This document shows positions 1 to 7,400 of a DNA stretch of 24,278 nt, one piece after another. The stretch spans positions 1 to 24,278 of the forward strand of contig CAKZXL010000177.1 of the NCBI GenBank assembly GCA_937883885.1, given 5' to 3'. Source of the stretch: an uncultured Aquincola sp. Lineage in GTDB: Bacteria > Pseudomonadota > Gammaproteobacteria > Burkholderiales > Burkholderiaceae. The notes under the pieces were generated by a model. The model searched no databases, was not told the origin of the DNA, and was given only the letters and a program-made list of their open reading frames with translations. The stretch's first letter is position 1. Each line of letters opens with the position of its first letter. Made by a program: the position numbers and the translations under genes.

Positions 1-135
1 CTGGTCATCCTCAGCCGCAGCGAGCCCTGGCTCTCGGCCCCGGCCAGGGCGGTGCGCCAGCACCTGGCCGAGGTGGCCCAGACCCTCATGCGCGCGCCGC
101 CGTCGCCTTCGTCACGCGGGCCTTCAGGTCGGTGA
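1..135 (+). CDS. C-terminal fragment of a probable LysR-type regulator (partial)
   Basis: Frame 1 is open from the window edge to a TGA at 133-135 and gives 44 residues beginning LVILSRSEPWLSAPARAVRQ. This resembles the last strand and helix of LysR effector-binding domains, where a 'Leu-x-x-x-Ser-Arg...pro-Ala-Ala-Arg-x-Phe/Val' pattern precedes the terminal helix. The last 50 bases run antisense over the 3' end of the next gene, so the two genes converge and overlap. The DNA-binding domain lies outside the window. The identification rests on a short fragment and could be wrong; the fragment could also be the end of another alpha/beta protein. Confidence 0.4.
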   Translation: MVILSRSEPWLSAPARAVRQHLAEVAQTLMRAPPSPSSRGPSGR

Positions 136-1963
136 TCAGGTCCAGCAGCGTCTGCTGCCGGGCATTGGCCACCGTGCTGCCGGTGATGCTGGCGCGCAGC
201 GCGTCCAGCTCGCCCTGGGTCTTGCTGTAGTCGCTCTTGCGCACCGACGAGAACATCGTCTTGCTGGCCGCCAGCAGCGCGCTGCGCTGCGTGGCGGCGG
301 TGGCCGGCGTGGTGAAGTCGGCGTCCAGCAGCGCGCGGATGCCCTCGTCCACCTTCGACCACGACGACGACATCGGCACCAGGTCCTGCGTGGTCATCAG
401 TGTGGCCACCAGCGCGGCGGCGGTGGTCACCTGGGCTGTGAACACCTCGGGCTTGAAGCGGTCCATGCCGGGGTAGAAGGCCTGGTAGCCCGAGCTGGGC
501 CAGTCGCCGGTGACGTGCCACACCGGGTGGTTGCCCAGCGTTTCCAGGTGCGCCGCGAAGTTGCGGCCGAACCAGTTGTTCTGGGCCTGGCCGTTGATGC
601 CGGGCCGCTCCTCGGCATTGACCTGTGCCCGCGGCAGGCCGGCGTACTTCACCGCCTCGATCGCCTTCTCGACGTTGACGTCGTTGCCGTGGGTGTTGAT
701 GTAGGTGGTCATCGCCCGGCCGGTGGCGCGGAACTCGTTGCCCACGTCGGCCATCTGCGCGCCGCCCACGTGCTCCACCGCCACGCCGCCGATCACCCAC
801 TTGGCCAGCTGGTCGTGGTTGTCCTCGACGAAGTCGTACGGATAGGTGCGCTCGGCGCCCGGCACGAAGTGGCGGGTGTCGAACACCACGAAGATGCTGC
901 GCGGGCGCTGGGCCTGCGGAATCTGCGCGTAGTACTTGAGCACGCCGAGGATGCCCAGCGCGCCGGCATCCTGGATCAGCGCCGGCCCGTCCACGTGGGT
1001 GGCCATCATCACCGCGGTGTCCTTGTCGGTGCCGAAGTCCTTGCCCGGCAGCGTGGCCACCAGGGTGTAGGCCAGCGCATCGGTTTCCACCTGGGCATTG
1101 AGCTTGAGCGTGGCGGTCTTGCCGGCGCGGGCGTCTTCCACCACCTTGGCGCCGTTGACCTTGTCCAGCAGCACGCCCGGCACTTCATAGCGGTTGGGCG
1201 TGCCGTGCTGGCGGCCGCCCTGCGCAGCGCCGGGCGGCATGTCCATCACCACCACATGGCCCAGCGGCTTGTTGGTGGTGCTGCGGAAGAAGCTGTTGAT
1301 GGTGGTGCCCATCTGCCCGTACTGGTGGCGGTTGCGGTAGCTCGCCTCATAGGTGGGGTCGACCGCGGTGAAGGGCGCCAGGAACTGGTCGTCGTTGGTG
1401 CGGAACTCGTAGTCGGTGTAGCCGGCGCTGCCGCCGGTGTAGGTGTAGGGCGCCTGCTTGACCACCACGATCTTGCCGGCCATCTGCGCGGCAGTGGGGC
1501 GGCTGGCGGCCGGCGCGCTCAGGTCCAGCAGGATCATCGGCGCGGTGACGCCGTTGGGCCCGGTGCTGCCCGACTGCGTGGCGTAGGAAGCCACGTCCAC
1601 CGCCGTGCCGTCGGAGGTCAGCGACCAGCCGCTCTTGTCGGGGTATTCGGTGGTGTACCAGCGCTCGTACGGAAAGCGGGGGCGGGTGATGTGGGTGGCG
1701 CCGTATTCCTCCAGCCGCGCCTCGATGAAGGCCATGTACGACTTCCAGGCGGCCGAGCCGGTGTAGGTGGCGCCCCAGCCGGCTTTGGTCTGGAACCAGG
1801 TGGTCGATTCGGTGGGCGAGATCACCAGCGACTTGTCGATGGTGGCGATGCGGGCATCGACGGCGTTGGCGGTGTTGTCGTTGTCGGAGCTGCCATTGCA
1901 GGCAGCCAGCAGCGAAGCCAGGGCCAGGGCGCCGAAGCGCCAGGCAGCAGGGCGGATGGTCAT
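86..1963 (-). CDS. Lipoprotein with PA-like and divergent M28-peptidase-like domains
   Basis: The product is 625 residues. The ATG at 1963 was chosen because GGAG (1972-1975) lies 8 bases upstream and a lipoprotein signal follows at once: a hydrophobic stretch ending LLAAC, lipidated Cys22, then a Ser/Asp/Asn-rich linker. An in-frame ATG at 2107 would bury this signal. Residues about 140-290 look like a protease-associated (PA) domain insert. Residues 316-400 follow the M28 zinc aminopeptidase plan: strand, ATHVDG (His323, Asp325), QDAG (Asp332), helix, strand, then FDTRH (361-365) and AVEH (Glu397). In classical M28 enzymes an acidic pair (usually EE) stands where DTRH is here, so the metal site is altered. 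The likely location is anchored in an envelope membrane facing the periplasm or surface. A hydrolase or a non-catalytic carbohydrate/peptide binder are both possible. It is divergent from the complete lysR gene, which may regulate it. Confidence 0.8.
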   Translation of the reverse strand: MTIRPAAWRFGALALASLLAACNGSSDNDNTANAVDARIATIDKSLVISPTESTTWFQTKAGWGATYTGSAAWKSYMAFIEARLEEYGATHITRPRFPYERWYTTEYPDKSGWSLTSDGTAVDVASYATQSGSTGPNGVTAPMILLDLSAPAASRPTAAQMAGKIVVVKQAPYTYTGGSAGYTDYEFRTNDDQFLAPFTAVDPTYEASYRNRHQYGQMGTTINSFFRSTTNKPLGHVVVMDMPPGAAQGGRQHGTPNRYEVPGVLLDKVNGAKVVEDARAGKTATLKLNAQVETDALAYTLVATLPGKDFGTDKDTAVMMATHVDGPALIQDAGALGILGVLKYYAQIPQAQRPRSIFVVFDTRHFVPGAERTYPYDFVEDNHDQLAKWVIGGVAVEHVGGAQMADVGNEFRATGRAMTTYINTHGNDVNVEKAIEAVKYAGLPRAQVNAEERPGINGQAQNNWFGRNFAAHLETLGNHPVWHVTGDWPSSGYQAFYPGMDRFKPEVFTAQVTTAAALVATLMTTQDLVPMSSSWSKVDEGIRALLDADFTTPATAATQRSALLAASKTMFSSVRKSDYSKTQGELDALRASITGSTVANARQQTLLDLITDLKARVTKATAARA

Positions 1964-2077
1964 CGGGAAGTCTCCATGAAAGAACCCGGCCTCTTGCCAA
2001 CGGCGTCCCGAGGCATAGGGCGGGCGAATGTCTTTGCTTGCAAGCCGGCGCGATTCTGGGCAAACAGTGGCGGAAGG

Positions 2078-2114
2078 TCGAATTCGAATACAGTGCCTGC
2101 CATTCAAAATTCAA
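2078..2114. promoter_or_regulatory. Candidate promoter/operator between lipoprotein and lysR genes
   Basis: The 162-base divergent spacer contains an AT-rich island unlike its surroundings. It holds a TCGAATTCGA palindrome (2078-2087), GAAT half-sites at 2080 and 2086, and facing ATTC half-sites at 2102 and 2109. On the minus strand TTGAAT (2114-2109), an 18-base spacer and TATTCG (2090-2085) form a weak sigma70-like promoter for the lipoprotein gene. The position just before the lysR start suits LysR autoregulation and divergent control. This rests on pattern and position only. Confidence 0.35.
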
Positions 2115-2125
2115 ATGTCGCGGCC

Positions 2126-3088
2126 ATGCCCAACAGCCCGAGCGTCACGCCGGCCGTGCTCCATGCGCGGCTGATGGCCCGCGCCCGCCTGCGGCACCTG
2201 CAGCTGCTGGTGCAGATCGCCGAGCTGTCCAGCCTGCAAAAGGCGGCCGAGGCCATCGGCATGAGCCAGCCCGGTGCCACCCATGCGCTGGCCGAGATGG
2301 AGTCCATCCTCGGCCACGCGCTGTTCGAGCGCCATTCCCGCGGCATGCGGCCCACGCCGCTGGGCCATGCCTTGCTGGCGCCGGTGCGCCTGGCGGTGCG
2401 GCAGATGCAGACCTGCGCCGAAACCGTGGCCTCGATGGGGGCCGGCGCGGCCGGCACGGTGCGCATCGGCAGCATCGGGGCGGGGCTGTCGGGTGTGCTG
2501 GCCCGGGTGGTGCCCTCCTTCAGCAGTGCGCAGCCCCATGTGGTGGTGGATGTGCAGACGGTGGCGGTGGACGACCTGCTGCAGCTGCTGGAGCATGGCC
2601 AGGTGGACCTGCTGTGCTGCCGCCAGCCGCCGCAGCTGCCGGCGGCCATGCGCTTTTTGCCGCTGGTGGAAGACGGCTATGTGGTGGTGTGCGGGCCGCA
2701 GCACCCGATGGCCGGGCGCCAGGGGGTCACGCTGGCCGAGCTGGCCACGCAGGTCTGGCTCACGCCGCCGCCCAGCGGCATTGCGGCGCGCGACTTTCAC
2801 CAGCTGTTCGACCTGCTGGGCGTGCCGCCGCGCACCTGCTGGGTCAGTGGCCGGGCGCTGCTGCTCACGCTGGCCATGCTGCAGCAGCGTGAGCTGCTGT
2901 CGCTGATTCCGCGCAACACCGCCGTGCAACTGCTGGAAGCCGGCCTGCTGGCCGAAGTGCGTGTCGCGCCGGGCTTGTTGAAGGCGCTGCCGCCCGTGGG
3001 CCTGGTGGCCCCGGCCGACCTCAGCCGCTGCAGCGAGGCCACGCGCCGCTTCGTCGAGCATGCCCAGGCGGTGCTGGCAGCAGCCTGA
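2126..3088 (+). CDS. LysR-family transcriptional regulator
   Basis: The product is 320 residues, the usual LysR length (about 300-330). The winged helix-turn-helix occupies residues 21-80 and shows the classic run: RLRHLQLLVQIAELSSLQKA, then a recognition helix with SQPGATHALAEME, then LFERHSRGMRPTPLG. Residues about 110-310 form the effector-binding domain, with TVRIGSIGAG as its first strand. The ATG at 2126 was chosen because it opens a normal LysR N-terminus; no clear Shine-Dalgarno sequence precedes it. The frame stays open far upstream, but only because it is antisense to the lipoprotein gene. The gene is divergent from the M28-like lipoprotein and converges with the Bug-type binding protein gene, 27 bases separating their stop codons. 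Either neighbour may be its target. The effector is unknown. Confidence 0.93.
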   Translation: MPNSPSVTPAVLHARLMARARLRHLQLLVQIAELSSLQKAAEAIGMSQPGATHALAEMESILGHALFERHSRGMRPTPLGHALLAPVRLAVRQMQTCAETVASMGAGAAGTVRIGSIGAGLSGVLARVVPSFSSAQPHVVVDVQTVAVDDLLQLLEHGQVDLLCCRQPPQLPAAMRFLPLVEDGYVVVCGPQHPMAGRQGVTLAELATQVWLTPPPSGIAARDFHQLFDLLGVPPRTCWVSGRALLLTLAMLQQRELLSLIPRNTAVQLLEAGLLAEVRVAPGLLKALPPVGLVAPADLSRCSEATRRFVEHAQAVLAAA

Positions 3089-3115
3089 GCGCGTGCCTGA
3101 GCCGCCGCGGGTGCC

Positions 3116-4051
3116 TCAGCGCTGCTGCATCCGTTGCCGGTACAACCCGATGTCGGCCAACACGGTGGCGGCAAAGCGCTGCTGCTGGGCCTCGTCGGGC
3201 ACGTCGGACCCCAGCGCTTCCAGCCGCTGCTGCAGCGCCGGCCGTGCCAGCGCCGCCAGCAGCGCGGCCTGCAGCCGCTGGCGCGCAGGCGCCGGCGTGC
3301 TCGCGGCCACGAACCAGCCCGCCCAGCCCAGCAGGGGCGGCTGCCGGCCACCCGCCGGGCTGGGCAGCCACTCGCCCAGCCGCGCCAGCACCTTGAGCTG
3401 GCCACGCGCCACCAGCGGCGTGGCCACCGGCTCGGCCACCACCGCGATGTCCAGGTGGCCGCCGATGAGGTCGTTGACCAGCACCGAAGAGCCCTTGTAG
3501 GGCACACGCAGCAGCGGCAGCTGCAAGCGCCGTTCGATCAGCGGCAGCGCCAGGTGCTGCAGCGTCTCGGTGCCCGGATGCCCGGCCGACAGTGGCCGGC
3601 CCGCGCGCCGCGCCGCCGCGGGCAGCTCTTCCAGCGTGTGCGCCGCAAAGCCGGGCGCCGCCACCACCAGGAAGTCGGCCGAGCCCACCTGGCCCAGCGG
3701 CACCAGGTCGGTGGGCTGGAAGCCGGCCTGCGGCATCAGCAGCGGCGCCAGGATGACGGCATTGACGTTGCCCGCCAGCACCGTGCAGCCGTCGGCCGGC
3801 TGGCGCAGCACCTGCTGCACCGCCAACGCGCCGGAGGCGCCGCCCACGTTGCGCAGCACGAAGGTCTTGCCCGCTTCTTCGCCGGCCCCATCGGCCACCA
3901 GCCGCATCACCGCGTCCATCGAACCGCCGGCAGGGTAGGGCACCACCAGCGACACCACCGGCCCTTCGCAGGCCGGCGCCGGCAGCGCCGGGCCGGCCAG
4001 CAGGCCAGCGGCGGCCAGGCGCAGCGCGCAGATCAGGCGACAGGTGTTCAC
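3116..4051 (-). CDS. Bug/TctC-family periplasmic solute-binding protein
   Basis: This is a secreted binding protein of the Bordetella uptake gene (Bug) family, which bind carboxylates and related small molecules and serve tripartite tricarboxylate transporters. After a hydrophobic leader (LRLAAAGLLAGPALPAPA) comes SLVVPYPAGGSMDAVMR, matching the family signature of a first strand plus a GG-x-x-D ligand loop. FVLRNVGGASGALA and the PADGCTVLAG segment follow, also at family positions, and the VPYKGSS segment lies near residue 170. I prefer the GTG at 4051 (311 residues) because it gives a normal signal peptide. The ATG at 4102 (328 residues) would add an acidic N-terminus; neither has a good ribosome site. 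No TctA/TctB membrane genes are nearby, as is common for orphan Bug proteins in Burkholderiales. The ligand cannot be predicted from what is visible. Confidence 0.88.
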   Translation of the reverse strand: MNTCRLICALRLAAAGLLAGPALPAPACEGPVVSLVVPYPAGGSMDAVMRLVADGAGEEAGKTFVLRNVGGASGALAVQQVLRQPADGCTVLAGNVNAVILAPLLMPQAGFQPTDLVPLGQVGSADFLVVAAPGFAAHTLEELPAAARRAGRPLSAGHPGTETLQHLALPLIERRLQLPLLRVPYKGSSVLVNDLIGGHLDIAVVAEPVATPLVARGQLKVLARLGEWLPSPAGGRQPPLLGWAGWFVAASTPAPARQRLQAALLAALARPALQQRLEALGSDVPDEAQQQRFAATVLADIGLYRQRMQQR

Positions 4052-4199
4052 CGGACCATCGTGCCACGGGCCAGGGTCTTCGATGTCGCGGGTTCTACGC
4101 ATGAGCAGGCGCCGCGGCCGGGCAGGCCAGAATGCCGCGCCTTTGCGAAGGGCGCCGCGTCCGGGAGGCGCGGGATCACGAACAACACTGGGAGTGGAG

Positions 4200-6821
4200 A
4201 TGGGTGAGGGAAGGAGCGGCGCGGGGCGCCGAAAGACCGGCGCTTGGCTGGTGGCAGTCGCGGTGTGGGCCCTGGCGGCCTGCGGCGGAGGTGGCGGAGG
4301 TAGTGGAGGCGGCGGCGCGGGCGAAGGCTCAGGCCCTGCCAGCGGGCCGATGGCTGGCGCCGACTACTACCCGCTCAACGTCGGCGACCGTTGGCTTTTT
4401 GAGGATGGCGAAGGCGTCACCACCCAGGTGGACGTCACCGGCACGCAGCCGGTGGAAGGCGGCACGGCGCTGGTGGTGGCCACCCAGGGTGGCGGCGACC
4501 TGCCCGGCACCACGCTGTACCTGAAGTCGGCCGCTGGCGTGCAGGTGCTGGCCGATGCCGGCAACGACCCGGCGCTGGCCGCGTTGGGCCGCATCACGCT
4601 GCTGCGCCTGCCGCTGGTGGACGGCGACCGTTGGGTCATCGCCGACCAGACGCTGGCCGGCCTGCTGGACCTGGACGACGACGGCCAACCCGACACCGTG
4701 ACCTTGCGCATGGAAGGCGCCGTGCTGGGCTTCGAGACGGTGGAGGAGGCCGGCCGCCGCTACCCTCAGTCGGCCCATGTGCAGACGGTGGTGCGGCAGA
4801 CGGTGCAACTCAGCAGCACCGGCCGCAGCGTGTCCAGCACGCTCACTTCCGACGACTGGTACGCGCCCAACGTGGGCCCGGTGCGCAGCCGCTTGAGCAC
4901 CAGCGGGCCTGGCGGCAGCACCAGCAGCCTCAGTCGCGTCACCGGCTGGCGCGTGGCGGGGCAGCGCAGCAGCGGCACCGCGCCCGCCATCACCCAACGC
5001 GTGCCGGCCGCCGGAGCCACGGTCTACGGTGCCTTCGTGCAGCCCCAGCTGGCCTTCGACCGCCCGATGGACACCGGCGTCGAGGCCGATCGCATCGTGA
5101 CCCTGACCGGCCCGGACGGGCAGGCGGTGCCCTTGAGGGGCTACTGGAACGACGGCGGGCGCACGCTCTCCATCGCACACACCTTTGCGCTGCCCAGCGG
5201 CCGCTACACCGCCCGCGTCACTGCAGCGGCGGTGGACCTGCTCGGCAACCCGGTGGACGAGACCAGCTGGACCTTCGACATCGATGCCAGTGCGCCGCAG
5301 GCCACGCTGGTGTCGCCGACCGCCGGCGATCCCGAGCTGCCGCTGGACAGCGTCTTCGTGCTGCAGCTGGACGACGACCCGGACCCGGCCTCGGTGAACG
5401 ACAGCAACGTGACGCTGGGCGATGGCATCGGTCGGGTCGATGCCACGCTCAATCTCTCGGGTCGCACGATCACGCTGCGACCCAAGGCGCCGCTGCGCAC
5501 CGGCGCCCGCTACACGCTGGCGGTCAACTACCTGGCCGATCGGCACGGCAATGTCGGGCAGACGCAGTACTGGCAATTCACGGCCGATCCCGGGCGCTTT
5601 GCGGCACCGCAGACCTTGCTGGCAGCCAGCACCGGCCAGGCCGTGGCCATCGGCGACGTGGACGGCGACGGCCGTGCCGATGCCTTGTTCGCCACGGGCT
5701 ACGACGCGTCCAGCGACGCCGCTTCGTTCAAGCTGGTGGTGCGGCGCGGGCTGGGCCAGGGCCGCTTCGCGGACGAGCAGCGCTACACGACGATCGCCGA
5801 CTACACGAGCCAGATCCATTCGATGGCCGTGGCCGACCTGGATGGCAACGGCCGCCAGGCCGTGGTGCTGGCCGCCTCGGGCCGGGGCCTGCAGGTCTTC
5901 CGCCAGCAGGCCGATGGCACGCTGGCCAGCAGCCAGGTGATCGACACCCTGGACAGCTACATCGTGCGCGTGGCCGACATGAACGGCGATGGCCGCCCCG
6001 ACCTGGTGAGCGCGCCTTTCCTCGGCAGCAGCGTGTCGGTCTGGCTGCAGGGCGCGGACGGTCGCTTTGGCGCAGCCACCAGCGTCAGCCTGTCGGTGAG
6101 GTCGTTCGGTGACCTGGCGGTGGGCGACGTGGACGGCGATGACCGCCCCGACATCCTGGCGACCAGCGAATCGTTCCACGGACCGCTGGGCGTCGTGCTG
6201 CGCACGCCGGTCGGCGGCTACGCCAGTGCCTGGTACCCCGGCACCTTGCCGTCAGGCACCTGGGTGGACGGCCTGACCATCGGTGATGTGAACGGTGACG
6301 GGCGGGCCGACGTGGTGCTGATGCAAACCTTCAACCAGCGCGTGACCGTGCTCGCGCAGGCGCCAGGCGGCGGCTTTGCCGCGCCGGTGGCCATGGCCAG
6401 CATCGGCAACCCGGCCCACGGCAAGGTGGCGGACCTGGATGGCGATGGCCGCAACGACCTGCTGGTGTGGAGCTGGGGTGGCTACCCCCTCGGTGTGTAC
6501 CGGCAGCGCGGCGACGGCCAGTTCGGGGCGCTGGAAACCTGGCCGTTGAAGGACTACGGCAGCAGTGCGCCCGACGCGCTGGCGATCGGCGACCTGGACG
6601 GCGATGGCCGGCCCGACGTGCTGCATGGCACGGCCTGGTTGCGCCAGCGGCCGGTGCTGCGGGAAGAGCCGGTGGCGGTCACCCCGCTGGCAGCAGCGCA
6701 AGCGCGGGCCATGGCGGCCGCATCGGTACGGAGCGCGGCGCAGCCTGTGGCCAGCGGCTCGGGTGTCAGCCTGCAGCAGCGGCTGTCACGCCTGCTGCGC
6801 GGCAGCGCCGGGTCGCGCTGA
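4200..6821 (+). CDS. Lipoprotein with Ig-like domains and a seven-repeat FG-GAP/VCBS propeller
   Basis: The product is 873 residues. The ATG at 4200 follows a purine-rich GGGAGTGGAG and begins a lipoprotein signal (hydrophobic run ending ALAAC, Cys28), then a Gly/Ser linker typical of surface or outer-membrane lipoproteins. Residues 56-250 form a beta-rich domain starting YYPLNVGDRWLF. Two bacterial Ig-like domains (Big_5/SbsA type) follow at about 265-370 and 371-475, each ending in a WTF or WQF strand. Seven Asp-rich loops of the DVDGDGRAD type start at residues 486, 546, 593, 643, 696, 745 and 798. The spacing of 47-60 residues is what a single seven-bladed integrin-like propeller would show, with Ca2+ bound in each loop. 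Repeat 2 (DLDGNGRQA) lacks the last Asp. The role is probably surface binding or adhesion; no catalytic motif is visible. It is divergent from the Bug gene across 148 bases. Confidence 0.88.
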   Translation: MGEGRSGAGRRKTGAWLVAVAVWALAACGGGGGGSGGGGAGEGSGPASGPMAGADYYPLNVGDRWLFEDGEGVTTQVDVTGTQPVEGGTALVVATQGGGDLPGTTLYLKSAAGVQVLADAGNDPALAALGRITLLRLPLVDGDRWVIADQTLAGLLDLDDDGQPDTVTLRMEGAVLGFETVEEAGRRYPQSAHVQTVVRQTVQLSSTGRSVSSTLTSDDWYAPNVGPVRSRLSTSGPGGSTSSLSRVTGWRVAGQRSSGTAPAITQRVPAAGATVYGAFVQPQLAFDRPMDTGVEADRIVTLTGPDGQAVPLRGYWNDGGRTLSIAHTFALPSGRYTARVTAAAVDLLGNPVDETSWTFDIDASAPQATLVSPTAGDPELPLDSVFVLQLDDDPDPASVNDSNVTLGDGIGRVDATLNLSGRTITLRPKAPLRTGARYTLAVNYLADRHGNVGQTQYWQFTADPGRFAAPQTLLAASTGQAVAIGDVDGDGRADALFATGYDASSDAASFKLVVRRGLGQGRFADEQRYTTIADYTSQIHSMAVADLDGNGRQAVVLAASGRGLQVFRQQADGTLASSQVIDTLDSYIVRVADMNGDGRPDLVSAPFLGSSVSVWLQGADGRFGAATSVSLSVRSFGDLAVGDVDGDDRPDILATSESFHGPLGVVLRTPVGGYASAWYPGTLPSGTWVDGLTIGDVNGDGRADVVLMQTFNQRVTVLAQAPGGGFAAPVAMASIGNPAHGKVADLDGDGRNDLLVWSWGGYPLGVYRQRGDGQFGALETWPLKDYGSSAPDALAIGDLDGDGRPDVLHGTAWLRQRPVLREEPVAVTPLAAAQARAMAAASVRSAAQPVASGSGVSLQQRLSRLLRGSAGSR

Positions 6822-6882
6822 AGGGCGTCGTCCGGGGCAGCGGGCCGGGGCAGGGCCCGTCCCGCCATGTCGCCCGGCGGCC

Positions 6883-7335
6883 TCAGGCCTGGTCGGCGCC
6901 TTCGGCCTGCTCGGCCTTCGGCCGGCCGGTCTTCAGGCTGGGCACGCGGTCCAGCGCGGTCAGGAAGGCTTCGTCGGACAGGGCGGCCAGCGCGGCGATG
7001 CCAGCGCGCAGCAGCTCGCTCTTCTTCACGTGGCGGTGCAGCACGGTGCCGCGCTGCTTGAGCTGCGCCAGCAGCTCGTACTCGGCCTTGGGCATGGTGA
7101 AGCTGTCGCGCACCAGCTTGGTCTTGGCCTTGGGCACTTCGGGCGTGGCCGGCGCGGCGGGGGCCGCCGGCTTGTCCGACTTCTTCTTGGCCGCCGCCTT
7201 CACCTTGCCGGCCTTGGGGGCCACGGGCTGGGCGGGCGCTGCCGGTGCCGCCGCTTCGGCGGGGGCCTGGGCCGCGGGCTGGGCGGCCAGCTCGGCGGCG
7301 ATGGTGGACTTGCGTTGACGGGTGACCTTGGTCAT
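6883..7335 (-). CDS. Small Lys/Ala/Pro-rich protein with ribbon-helix-helix-like C-terminal region
   Basis: The product is 150 residues. Residues 1-70 are a low-complexity basic tail (Ala, Pro, Lys; AAAKKKSDK) resembling histone-H1-like or nucleoid-protein tails. Residues about 72-122 (KLVRDSFTMPKAEYELLAQL, then a KKSELLRAGIAALAAL helix) match a strand-helix-helix plan, with SFTMP as the DNA-contacting strand. This architecture recurs as uncharacterised proteins in Burkholderiales, to my recollection. The ATG at 7335 is preceded by AAGAAAG, a modest ribosome site. The gene has its own promoter with a perfect palindrome over the -10 region, consistent with autorepression by a dimeric ribbon-helix-helix protein. 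It lies downstream of the large operon in the same orientation. Predicted cytoplasmic DNA-binding protein; targets other than its own promoter are unknown. Confidence 0.75.
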   Translation of the reverse strand: MTKVTRQRKSTIAAELAAQPAAQAPAEAAAPAAPAQPVAPKAGKVKAAAKKKSDKPAAPAAPATPEVPKAKTKLVRDSFTMPKAEYELLAQLKQRGTVLHRHVKKSELLRAGIAALAALSDEAFLTALDRVPSLKTGRPKAEQAEGADQA

Positions 7336-7352
7336 GCTGCTTTCTTGAACGA

Positions 7353-7400
7353 GGTATACGGTATAAACAGTTTATACCGAATGCCTGTCGCGCGCGTCAA
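7353..7400 (-). promoter_or_regulatory. Sigma70-type promoter with overlapping palindromic operator
   Basis: On the minus strand TTGACG (7400-7395, overlapping the TGA stop of the upstream coiled-coil gene) is followed after 18 bases by TATAAA (7376-7371), a near-consensus promoter. A perfect inverted repeat covers the -10 and the expected start site: arms CGGTATAAA (7359-7367) and TTTATACCG (7371-7379) around a CAG spacer. An extra GGTATA half-site lies at 7353-7358, 7 bases from the one at 7360-7365. The ATG of the small DNA-binding-like gene is 18 bases beyond. The island is sharply AT-rich against its surroundings. Confidence 0.7.

Noticed and set aside
515..2125. Long in-frame upstream extension of the lysR gene (857 codons in all)
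   Set aside because: It is antisense to the M28-like lipoprotein and has compositionally odd His/Gly/Val-rich sequence. LysR homology starts only after 2126.
3089..3115. Possible bidirectional terminator between lysR and the Bug gene
   Set aside because: Only a five-pair CTGAG/CTCAG stem with a long loop and no T-tract can be drawn.
6841..6859. GC hairpin (CGGGCC, 7-base loop, GGCCCG) between the propeller lipoprotein and the small DNA-binding-like gene as a terminator
   Set aside because: The stem is only six pairs and no T-run follows on either strand. In such GC-rich DNA this is expected by chance.
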